This document shows, piece by piece, positions 1 through 5,861 of a stretch of DNA of 16,429 nt. The DNA comes from Nitrosomonadales bacterium (GTDB lineage Bacteria > Pseudomonadota > Gammaproteobacteria > Burkholderiales > SG8-41): the NCBI GenBank assembly GCA_009885185.1, contig VFLF01000471.1, positions 1 through 16,429 of the forward strand, in the 5' to 3' direction. Each line of letters starts with the position of its first letter. The stretch's first letter is position 1. The position numbers were made by a program, and so were the translations under genes. The notes under the pieces were generated by a model. It was not told where the DNA came from and ran no database searches. It saw only the letters and a program-made list of their open reading frames with translations.

Positions 1-2
1 GC

Positions 3-374
3 TCATGCGCCAATGGCACGCAGGATGATCTCGAACTCGCGGCAGCCGTGGTGCGCGGCAGGCGTGTTGCGCCTGGGGTGCGGCTGATCGTGGTGCCCGC
101 GTCGCAAACCGTGTATCGCGATGCGTTAAAAAGTGGCGCGATTGCCACGCTGGTCGAGGCCGGCGCATCCATCGCGCCGCCGACCTGCGGCGCCTGCGGC
201 GGCGGTCACATGGGCGTGCTGGCGGAACAGGAGGTTTGCATCACCTCCAGCACGCGCAACTTCAAGGGCCGCATGGGCGAGCCGAGTTCGAAGGTCTATA
301 TGGCGTCCCCCGCGACGGTGGCGGCGTCGGCGATCACGGGCACGATCAGCGATCCGCGAGAGTTTTTAAATTAA
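3..374 (+). CDS. Aconitase-superfamily dehydratase large subunit (LeuC/HacA type), 3' end only
   Basis: This is the C-terminal 123 residues of a hydro-lyase large subunit; the 5' part lies outside the window. The frame opens with SCANGT, the motif around the first [4Fe-4S] cysteine. It continues to CGAC (the second and third cluster cysteines), then GGHMGVLAEQEVC, RNFKGRMG and SPATVAASAI, all typical of the 3-isopropylmalate dehydratase/homoaconitase large subunit. The GGHMGVLA and SPATVAASAI wording fits the shorter HacA/LeuC2-like branch better than the enterobacterial LeuC branch. The family dehydrates and rehydrates a 2- or 3-hydroxy dicarboxylic acid in the cytoplasm and needs a separate small subunit. 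That subunit follows 88 bases downstream. The exact substrate (isopropylmalate, methylmalate, dimethylmalate or other) cannot be read from this fragment. Confidence 0.9.
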   Translation, partial: SCANGTQDDLELAAAVVRGRRVAPGVRLIVVPASQTVYRDALKSGAIATLVEAGASIAPPTCGACGGGHMGVLAEQEVCITSSTRNFKGRMGEPSSKVYMASPATVAASAITGTISDPREFLN

Positions 375-376
375 GG

Positions 377-448
377 AACCACAGATAAACACAGATGAAC
401 ACAGATAAGTTCACCGCGACGGTTTTTCATCTGTGTTTATCTGTGGTT
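377..448. repeat. Hairpin-forming dispersed repeat (CACAGATRAA units), copy 1
   Basis: Two perfectly complementary 23-base arms (377-399 and 426-448) flank a 26-base loop. The arms are built from repeated units close to CACAGATRAA. The element fills most of the gap between the two dehydratase subunit genes and ends 14 bases before the downstream ATG, so a shared transcript would carry it as a strong hairpin. A related copy lies at 16208-16316. There is no T-run after the stem, so it does not look like a simple intrinsic terminator. Confidence 0.85.
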
Positions 449-462
449 AATAGGGGTTTGAA

Positions 463-972
463 ATGAAATTCAAAGCCAGAGTCTGGAAAGTCGGCGACAA
501 CATCAACACTGATCTGATCCTGCCGAACCGCGCCTTTTACCTCACGCCGGAAGAGCAGGTGACGTATGTGTTCAGCGCCAACCGCCCCGGCTGGGCGGAG
601 CAGGTGCAAAAAGGCGACATCCTCATTGGCGGTAAAAATTTCGGCATGGGTTCCAGCCGGCCCGCGGCGCGCTCGTTGCGCAATCTGGGTCTGGCGTGCC
701 TGGTGGCGCCGTATATCAACGGATTGTTTTTCAGAAACGCGGTGAATTTCGCGTTTCCGGCGATTGAATGCCCCGGCGTTGATGAGGCGTTTGATGAAGG
801 GGATATCGCCGAAGTCGATGTGCTTGCCGCGCGCGTGCGCAATGTCACCAAGGGAACCGAACTCACCGCCAAGCCGTTGCCGGAGCAGTTGTTGTCCATC
901 ATCAGCGCGGGCGGCATCTACCCGCTGCTGGAGAAGGAAGGTTCGATCTCCGCCAAGGGGCTGAGCCGGTAA
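463..972 (+). CDS. Aconitase-superfamily dehydratase small (swivel) subunit, LeuD-like with altered signature
   Basis: The 169-residue protein has the length of a LeuD-type swivel domain and follows its large subunit. Family features include NINTDLILP near residue 15, GGKNFGMGSSR near residue 60, and LFFRNAVN then FPAIECPG further on. GSSR holds the serine and arginine that act in catalysis in aconitase relatives. The usual continuation is REHA or REQA, but here it is RPAARSL. The usual SFARIFFRN is replaced by APYINGLFFRN. These changes lie around the active site and substrate loop, so the substrate may differ from 3-isopropylmalate; a dimethylmalate- or methylmalate-type dehydratase is possible. 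A purine-rich AGGGG about 8 bases upstream supports the ATG. The family assignment is secure but the substrate is not. Confidence 0.88.
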   Translation: MKFKARVWKVGDNINTDLILPNRAFYLTPEEQVTYVFSANRPGWAEQVQKGDILIGGKNFGMGSSRPAARSLRNLGLACLVAPYINGLFFRNAVNFAFPAIECPGVDEAFDEGDIAEVDVLAARVRNVTKGTELTAKPLPEQLLSIISAGGIYPLLEKEGSISAKGLSR

Positions 973-976
973 CGCC

Positions 977-1981
977 ATGCGTTACGTCCTGCGGCGGCTG
1001 GCGGGGTGGATCGCGGTTGCCGCGATTTGTGCATACGCAGGCGCAGGCGCAGGCGCAGGCGCGGCACGCGCCGACGAGGCGATCTGGCGCAATCACATGG
1101 CGACTGCTGCCGAAGCCGCCAAGCGTGGCGACCACGACGCAGCAGTGCAAATGTATACCGCCGCCGCCAAGCAGACGGAAGCCTTCGACAAAAACGATGT
1201 GCGGCTCGCCGCAACGTTTTACGGGTTGGGACAATCGCATCGCGCACGGCACGAGTACGTGCCTGCCGAACAGAGTTATTTGCGTGCGCTTGCCGTCCTC
1301 GAGGCCGTGAACGGGTCGGTACACGAGCGCAACGCCAGCGTACTTCATGGACTGGCCGATGTGTATCGCGTGCAGGGCCGTTACGCGGAGGCGGAGGATT
1401 ACTACAAGCGCGAATTAGTGATACTTGAAAAGACCCATGGGCTGGTGCATCCGGTGGTGGCGCAGGCGCTGTCGAATAATCTGGCGGCGTTGTATCGTGC
1501 GCAAATGCGTCGTGACGAAGTGGAGCCGTTGTACCGGCGCGCGCTGGCCATCCTTGAAAAAGCCGTGCCCGCGGATGACGTGCGGCTGGGATTGGCGCTG
1601 ATTGATCTGGCGGAGTGGTATCAGGGGCAGCAACGTTACGCCGACGCCGAGCCGTATTACCGGCGCGGCATACCCATCGTCGAGAAATCGTTTCCGCCGG
1701 CACACTCGCGCGTATTGCTGCTGCTCAACGATTGGGGACAGGTCCGGCAATTGCAGGGCCGCTACGCGGATGCGGAAAGCGTCTACAAAATGATGCGCGC
1801 GCTCATTGAAAAAGTGCATGGGCCAGCACATCCCGCGATGGGCGTTGCGCTGCGAAATCTCATGGGGCTGTATGAGGTGCAGGGGCGGCAGGCCGAGGCG
1901 GACGCTGTGCGCAAACGCATGCTGGAAGTAGCTAATACGCCGTTCCGGGCGCAGCCTTATGTGCCGCATCAGGGGCGGTAA
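977..1981 (+). CDS. Secreted tetratricopeptide (kinesin light chain-like) repeat protein
   Basis: The product has 334 residues. Residues 1-33 form a probable Sec signal peptide: arginines, a hydrophobic core, an (AG)n stretch and then an ARA-D-type cleavage site. The remainder is a run of roughly 42-residue TPR units of the kinesin light chain (TPR_10/TPR_12) type. Recurring cores include YAEAEDYYKRELVILEK, EVEPLYRRALAILEK, YADAEPYYRRGIPIVEK and YADAESVYKMM. TPR proteins are protein-binding scaffolds, and this one should act in the periplasm or at the envelope. No enzymatic domain is visible. It starts 4 bases after the small-subunit stop and so is probably co-transcribed, although a functional link is not evident. 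Its 3' end overlaps the convergent DUF4166 gene by 50 bases. Confidence 0.85.
   Translation: MRYVLRRLAGWIAVAAICAYAGAGAGAGAARADEAIWRNHMATAAEAAKRGDHDAAVQMYTAAAKQTEAFDKNDVRLAATFYGLGQSHRARHEYVPAEQSYLRALAVLEAVNGSVHERNASVLHGLADVYRVQGRYAEAEDYYKRELVILEKTHGLVHPVVAQALSNNLAALYRAQMRRDEVEPLYRRALAILEKAVPADDVRLGLALIDLAEWYQGQQRYADAEPYYRRGIPIVEKSFPPAHSRVLLLLNDWGQVRQLQGRYADAESVYKMMRALIEKVHGPAHPAMGVALRNLMGLYEVQGRQAEADAVRKRMLEVANTPFRAQPYVPHQGR
1037..1060 (+). repeat. In-frame hexanucleotide microsatellite (GCAGGC)x4 in signal peptide
   Basis: Four perfect tandem copies of GCAGGC encode Ala-Gly dipeptides within the hydrophobic part of the TPR protein's signal peptide. Because the unit is 6 bases long, slippage would lengthen or shorten the signal peptide without shifting the frame. 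Confidence 0.9.
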
Positions 1982-2630
1982 GGCTCGTTGACGGCGTGAA
2001 CGCGACGGGCGCTTGTCTGAAGTGGCCTGCCTGATAATACAGCCGCCCGAAAAACGGGTGATCAATGCAGATGTCCACCGTAAAGCGCTCGCGGTCGATG
2101 TTTCGGTGCGCAAGCGTGAAGCGCCCCACGCCGAGCCAGCGCGGCAGCGGCAGGCGCCATGGGCCAACGCGCAGAAAATAGCCGTCGTCGCGAAACATCA
2201 GGCTATCGCCGTTGTCGCCTTCCACTTCCAGTTTGATTTTCATACCCAGGCCGTAGGGGAATTGTTCGATGAGATCGCCGTTGCGCGCGATGCGCATGAT
2301 CGAGCGAAATTCAAAGCGCCCGCCGTTATGTGGGGCAAAGTGGTAGAGCCGCTCCTTGAACCAGCCCGCGCCGGGCGCGGGCGCGAGGTTGAATTCAAAT
2401 GGCACGGCACGCGCACGGGCGGCGGGCAGCACACGCACGAAGGCGATGGCGTGGGCGATCAGCCAGCCGATGAATGAGCGGTCGATTTCGCTCATGCTGC
2501 CGGTGAAGCGTTGTCGTGTAACGCCGGGCGCCGGTGTGAAACGCGCGCGGATATCCGGGTGCAGGTGTTGCCAACGCGTGCCCAGCGATGCCTGCAGCAG
2601 TGCAGCGAATCCATTCGGGGTTGTTTTCAT
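1932..2630 (-). CDS. DUF4166 domain protein
   Basis: The 232-residue protein matches the DUF4166 family as I remember it. It has an N-terminal LLQASLGTRWQHLHPDIRARF segment, a central RFTGSMSEIDRS region, and then F.LAPAPGAGWFKERLYHF and GRFEFRSIMR. A later glycine-rich FRDDGYFLRVGPWRLPLP is followed by HPFFGRLYYQAGHF. The family has no established biochemical role but often neighbours TIGR01777-type epimerases and GbsR-like regulators, exactly as here. It is the last gene of the minus-strand cluster, 41 bases after the fusion gene. No Shine-Dalgarno sequence is visible in the AT-rich leader before its ATG, so translation may be weak or coupled. The last 50 bases overlap the convergent TPR gene. 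No signal peptide or clear membrane segment is seen. Confidence 0.8.
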   Translation of the reverse strand: MKTTPNGFAALLQASLGTRWQHLHPDIRARFTPAPGVTRQRFTGSMSEIDRSFIGWLIAHAIAFVRVLPAARARAVPFEFNLAPAPGAGWFKERLYHFAPHNGGRFEFRSIMRIARNGDLIEQFPYGLGMKIKLEVEGDNGDSLMFRDDGYFLRVGPWRLPLPRWLGVGRFTLAHRNIDRERFTVDICIDHPFFGRLYYQAGHFRQAPVAFTPSTSLTAPDAAHKAAPGTAY

Positions 2631-2671
2631 AAATATTTGTTTTTATTGAATATTTTATGATTCAGTAAATA

Positions 2672-4048
2672 TCACGCCAAATCAGTAAGCGCTGACCGCA
2701 AGGTTCTGAAACGGTACTCATGATGCAGCGTGCGCAGTTTTCCCGGCAGCACGCAGGGGCCTTTGACCAGCATGATCGCCATCTCATCCAGCAGCTTGCG
2801 CAACCACTGCTCGGGGAGGCGCAGCCACGGCCGGCGGGTGACGGAACCAGCTTCTCGCATGAACGCTTCGTACGACACCGATTCCGGCGCCACCGCGTTG
2901 ATCGGGCCTTTAATCCGCGCATCGCGGATCACGTGTGCCATCACGCTGAGCGCATCTTCGATATGGATCCACGACACAAACTGGCGACCGCTGCGGATCA
3001 CCGAACCCGCGCCGAGTTTCAGGCCCAGCAGCAGCGGCGGTAACGATCCACCACTGCGGCTCATCACCAGCCCAAAGCGCAACGCCACGTAGCGTATGCC
3101 GAGCGTGGCGCAGGATTCGGCGCGCGCCTCCCAGCGGTGGCACAGTTCGCTGGCGAAATCGGATGCTTCGACGGCCACTGACTCGTCGATGTTGGTCGCG
3201 TTTGGGCCGTAAAACCCGGTGGCCGAGGCTTGTATCCACACGCGGGGCCGTGTCAGCGCGCGGGCTGCATATCGCAGCAAGTCTTCGGTGGGGGCAAGCC
3301 GGCTGTCGAGCAGCATGGCTTTATGCGCGTGCGTCCATGGCGTGCCCACCACCGGCGCGCCGGCCAGATTGACCACCACGTCAAAGTGTTCGGCGGATGC
3401 AAGCGCGGCGGCGGTGCTGACGCTGCGTACCGCGCCGCCGAATTGTTTCGCCGCGCGCAGCGGGTCGCGTGTTACCAGGGTGACCTCGTGCCTGGCTGCA
3501 ATCAGTCGCCGTGTCAGTGCTGCGCCGATGAGTCCGGTGCCGCCAGTGATCAGAAATTTGAGGTGCGGCGCGCCGACATCCAGCGGCAAGGCGCGCGAGT
3601 GTCGTTCCGCGTCCGGCGCAGGGTGCTCTCGAGCGCAAACGCCATCGGTGCAACGGTGCGTGCCGGTAAACAAACCCATGCCGCCGAGTTGCGCGGAAAT
3701 CGACAGGCGGTTTTTCGCGAACCACGCATACGCGCGGTCGAACAGACGCGACAGCAGCGGCCAGCCGGTGAAGGCGACCATCCAGCCGCGTCCCACGGCG
3801 CGATAGACGTGGCGCGTGGCTGCCATGCCGGTGAGCCATGTGCCATCGGGCAGGCGCACGTGCAACAGCGCGTTCATGTCCGCAATGCTGACCAGCCATG
3901 CGCGTTCGTCGTAATCGGACGCGGCGATGTCGATCAGGTTGAGCCGCACCGCGCGATCCCAGCGCCGCAACAGTTGCATTTCTCTGGTGCACACAGGGCA
4001 GGTGCCATCGAAAAACACCTGGGTTTGCATGGTGTGGATGTTGGCCAT
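2672..4048 (-). CDS. DCC/DUF393 thiol-redox domain fused to TIGR01777-type NAD-binding epimerase
   Basis: This 458-residue protein joins two families usually found as separate proteins. Residues about 9-130 are a DCC (DUF393) domain with the diagnostic DGTCPVC (14-20), a CxxC pair expected to be redox active. A linker carrying a second cysteine pair (HRCTDGVC, near 131-138) leads into an extended SDR domain. That domain begins at FLITGGTGLIG (Rossmann glycines 169-175), then has VVNLAGAPV (225-233), SATGFYG (275-281) and RFGLVMSRSGG. This matches TIGR01777 (E. coli YfcH, SDR39U1). The SDR part reaches the end at a normal length for that family. Substrate and redox partner are unknown. It lies between the GbsR-type regulator (53 bases upstream) and DUF4166, most likely in one transcript. 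The ATG has a modest GAGAG site; a second ATG six codons later is also possible. Confidence 0.87.
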   Translation of the reverse strand: MANIHTMQTQVFFDGTCPVCTREMQLLRRWDRAVRLNLIDIAASDYDERAWLVSIADMNALLHVRLPDGTWLTGMAATRHVYRAVGRGWMVAFTGWPLLSRLFDRAYAWFAKNRLSISAQLGGMGLFTGTHRCTDGVCAREHPAPDAERHSRALPLDVGAPHLKFLITGGTGLIGAALTRRLIAARHEVTLVTRDPLRAAKQFGGAVRSVSTAAALASAEHFDVVVNLAGAPVVGTPWTHAHKAMLLDSRLAPTEDLLRYAARALTRPRVWIQASATGFYGPNATNIDESVAVEASDFASELCHRWEARAESCATLGIRYVALRFGLVMSRSGGSLPPLLLGLKLGAGSVIRSGRQFVSWIHIEDALSVMAHVIRDARIKGPINAVAPESVSYEAFMREAGSVTRRPWLRLPEQWLRKLLDEMAIMLVKGPCVLPGKLRTLHHEYRFRTLRSALTDLA

Positions 4049-4101
4049 GATGCCACTCTCGGTGATTCAGTAAAGACAGGAATAGTGGGGTAAAAAAACA
4101 C

Positions 4102-4659
4102 TCAGGTTTTGGTGATGGCGGTTTCTTCCGGCGCACTGCTACTGCCCAGCAACCGCTGTATCTTGCTGCCCAGCTTCATGATTTTCATCAGTGTCGCCGG
4201 ATCGAGTCGCTGCATTTCATCCACCCACGCGATGCTGGCATCGAGGAAATCATGCACCTGCTGGATGCGCGCGCGTGTGGTGGTGCTTTCCTTGGAGAAC
4301 GCCGGGTCCATCAGAGTGTTGCGCATCATGGTGAGCGTGGGGTCTATTTCGCGGCGGCGGCGGCCCTGCGCGATGACACGAAAAATTTCCCAGATATCGT
4401 GCAGCGCCTCGAAGTGATCGCGGCGCTCCCCCATCACGTGCACCACGCGCACCAGGCCCCAGTCCATCAGTTCCTTCAATGACGTGCTGACGTTGGAGCG
4501 CGCGATGCTCAGTGTTTCGCAGATTTCCTCGGCGTGTATCGGTTGCTCGGCCAGATACAGCAGCGCGTGGATTTGGCCGACGGTGCGGTTGACTCCCCAG
4601 CGCGAACCCATTTCGCCCCAGTGGAGCACGAATTTTTCAGCGATCGGTGTGAGTTGCAT
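4102..4659 (-). CDS. GbsR/MarR-family winged-helix transcriptional regulator
   Basis: This 185-residue protein fits the GbsR family in size and layout. WGEMGSRWGVNRTVGQIHALLYL at the start and the HTH segment HAEEICETLSIARSNVSTSLKEL are hallmarks, followed by a GLVRVVHVMGERRDHF wing. The helical C-terminal half, roughly residues 85-170, would form the dimer interface. It is likely a repressor of its own operon: its promoter overlaps a perfect 34-bp palindrome that ends 24 bases before the start codon. A GGGAG sequence about 8 bases before the ATG supports this start. The downstream genes in the same orientation are the DCC-epimerase fusion and DUF4166. GbsR proteins classically control choline or glycine betaine genes, but none are here, so the effector is unknown. 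Confidence 0.88.
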   Translation of the reverse strand: MQLTPIAEKFVLHWGEMGSRWGVNRTVGQIHALLYLAEQPIHAEEICETLSIARSNVSTSLKELMDWGLVRVVHVMGERRDHFEALHDIWEIFRVIAQGRRRREIDPTLTMMRNTLMDPAFSKESTTTRARIQQVHDFLDASIAWVDEMQRLDPATLMKIMKLGSKIQRLLGSSSAPEETAITKT

Positions 4660-4682
4660 GGTTGGCTCCCGATTCTCTTTTT

Positions 4683-4716
4683 AACTATTATTTCTGTAAT
4701 TACAGAAATAATAGTT
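4683..4716. promoter_or_regulatory. Perfect 34-bp palindromic operator candidate
   Basis: The sequence is an uninterrupted 17+17 inverted repeat centred between 4699 and 4700. The core is TTTCTGTAATTACAGAAA and the outer arms read AACTATTA and TAATAGTT. It covers the -10 box and predicted transcription start of the GbsR-type gene, the classic position for an autorepressor site. Being symmetric, it could also affect the divergent lipoprotein gene, though that start lies 152 bases away. Confidence 0.8.
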
Positions 4717-4736
4717 ATTCTGGAATTCAGTGTCAA
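4708..4736 (-). promoter_or_regulatory. Sigma70-type promoter for the GbsR operon
   Basis: On the minus strand a consensus -35 TTGACA (4731-4736) is followed after exactly 17 bases by TATTAT (4708-4713). The predicted start near 4701 falls inside the palindrome and leaves a leader of about 40 bases. This is the best promoter match I see in the window. Confidence 0.8.
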
Positions 4737-4805
4737 TGGTCGATGCATGAAAATATAAGTATTTGTTTTTAAATAATTAATTATTCTATTTGCCTTCGGT
4801 GCGGT

Positions 4806-4835
4806 TTGCCGAAGTTGAGTCAGCCGGGATATGAT
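4806..4835 (+). promoter_or_regulatory. Candidate promoter for the TPR lipoprotein gene
   Basis: TTGCCG (4806-4811) and TATGAT (4830-4835) are 18 bases apart and would give a leader of roughly 27 bases before the ATG at 4869. The -35 box matches the consensus at four of six positions. A short inverted repeat (4794-4799 with 4809-4814) overlaps the -35 region, and a 14-bp palindrome lies just upstream at 4772-4785. Confidence 0.4.
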
Positions 4836-4868
4836 GACCGCCAACCCTCCTTTTTTCAGGACATCCCC

Positions 4869-5660
4869 ATGAGCACTACGACACCCTTTTTCGCCCGCTT
4901 GCACGTCCGTTGGATCACGTTGTTGGCGTTAAGCGCATTGCTGCTCGCGGGTTGCGCGGCGATGCCGTCGTCGCAGGACGACACGGCCACGCTGATGAAA
5001 GAGGGCCAGGAGCTATACGCAGCCAAGCGTTACGACGAAGCCATCGTCAAGTTTCGCGCCGTCACCGCGCGCGCGCCAGCCAACTGGGGTGCGTGGTTGT
5101 GGACCGCGCGCGCATTCATCGCCAAGGGCGGATGGGCCGAGGCCATCGCCAGCGCGCGCAAGGCGTTTGAAACCGGGCCGGGGCCGGAAACGCTGCCGGT
5201 GTTTCTCGAGGCGCTGTTCGGCGGCGGATCGCAGGCGCTGGCAAGCGGCAACTTCCCCGAGTCGATCAAAAATTTCTCTGAATTTCTTCGGCACAACAGC
5301 AGCAACCCCAGCGCGTGGCTGAACGTCGGCAAGGCGTATCTGGGCAACAAGCAGTTCGCGGAAGCGTTGCAGGCACTGATCGGCGCCCTGGGCGCGCCCG
5401 GCGTTGATCGCAACGAAGTGATCAAGACCATCCTCGGCGGCGGCGTGCAGGCGTTTAACCAGAAGGATTATCGTAGCGCTATCGCCTTGCTGCGCGAATA
5501 CATCAAACTGGATCAGCGCAATCTGCAGGCGTATCTCACGCTGGCGAAATCGTACTGGGAGTCCGGCGAGCGCGGCAGTGCGCTGGATGCATTTCGCGAC
5601 GTGCTTAGAGTCAACCCGACGAATCCCGATGCCTTGCAGTTCCTGAAGCAAATGATGTAG
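4869..5660 (+). CDS. TPR-repeat lipoprotein
   Basis: The 263-residue protein starts with a lipoprotein signal: a positively charged start, hydrophobic LLALSALLLAGC, and the lipobox cysteine at residue 29. The residues after it (AAMPSS) carry no aspartate at +2, which favours outer-membrane sorting in proteobacteria. The mature part holds several TPR units, such as KEGQELYAAKRYDEAIVKF, SWESGERGSALDAF-like repeats and NPTNPDALQFL at the end. TPR lipoproteins of this kind tether or assemble envelope complexes, but this one gives no specific partner. I chose the ATG at 4869 over an in-frame one at 4806 because the AGGAC site and the signal peptide follow naturally from it. The gene is transcribed divergently from the GbsR operon. 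Confidence 0.85.
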   Translation: MSTTTPFFARLHVRWITLLALSALLLAGCAAMPSSQDDTATLMKEGQELYAAKRYDEAIVKFRAVTARAPANWGAWLWTARAFIAKGGWAEAIASARKAFETGPGPETLPVFLEALFGGGSQALASGNFPESIKNFSEFLRHNSSNPSAWLNVGKAYLGNKQFAEALQALIGALGAPGVDRNEVIKTILGGGVQAFNQKDYRSAIALLREYIKLDQRNLQAYLTLAKSYWESGERGSALDAFRDVLRVNPTNPDALQFLKQMM

Positions 5661-5742
5661 GCGAGCCACCTGCCCGGCTACGCATGGGGCGCGCCGTGCC
5701 CGCGCATACGCAGAAGCAAAAAAGACCTGCCTCGCGGCCACC

Positions 5743-5838
5743 CTACCCCTGATGCACCGCCACCACGGCCTTCACCGCCGGGCGTTCGTTCATGCGCTTG
5801 AAGTGGTCATGCACCTTTGCAGTTTCAACATGACCGCT
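5743..5838 (-). pseudogene. Remnant of a glutathione S-transferase C-terminus
   Basis: On the minus strand the last ~31 codons before the TAG at 5743-5745 read as the end of a GST-like C-terminal helix. The segment includes KVHDHFKRMNERPAVKAVV and ends AVHQG. H-F-x-R-M-x-x-R-P-A-V-K is a familiar GST tail pattern. The frame is closed upstream by an in-frame stop at 5854-5856, and nothing resembling the thioredoxin-like or remaining helical domain precedes it. The cupin-like gene's stop codon lies immediately upstream (5862). The simplest reading is a deletion that removed the front of a GST gene. Confidence 0.5.
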
Positions 5839-5861
5839 CTCCTTGGAAGTAAGCTAAATCG

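Noticed and set aside
3230..4093. Open frame of about 287 codons antisense to the DCC-epimerase gene
   Set aside because: The minus-strand frame has clear DCC and Rossmann motifs, and the antisense frame shows none.
4806..4868. In-frame N-terminal extension of the TPR lipoprotein from an upstream ATG
   Set aside because: The lipoprotein signal starts naturally at 4869 with its own AGGAC site, and the extension would overlap the candidate promoter.
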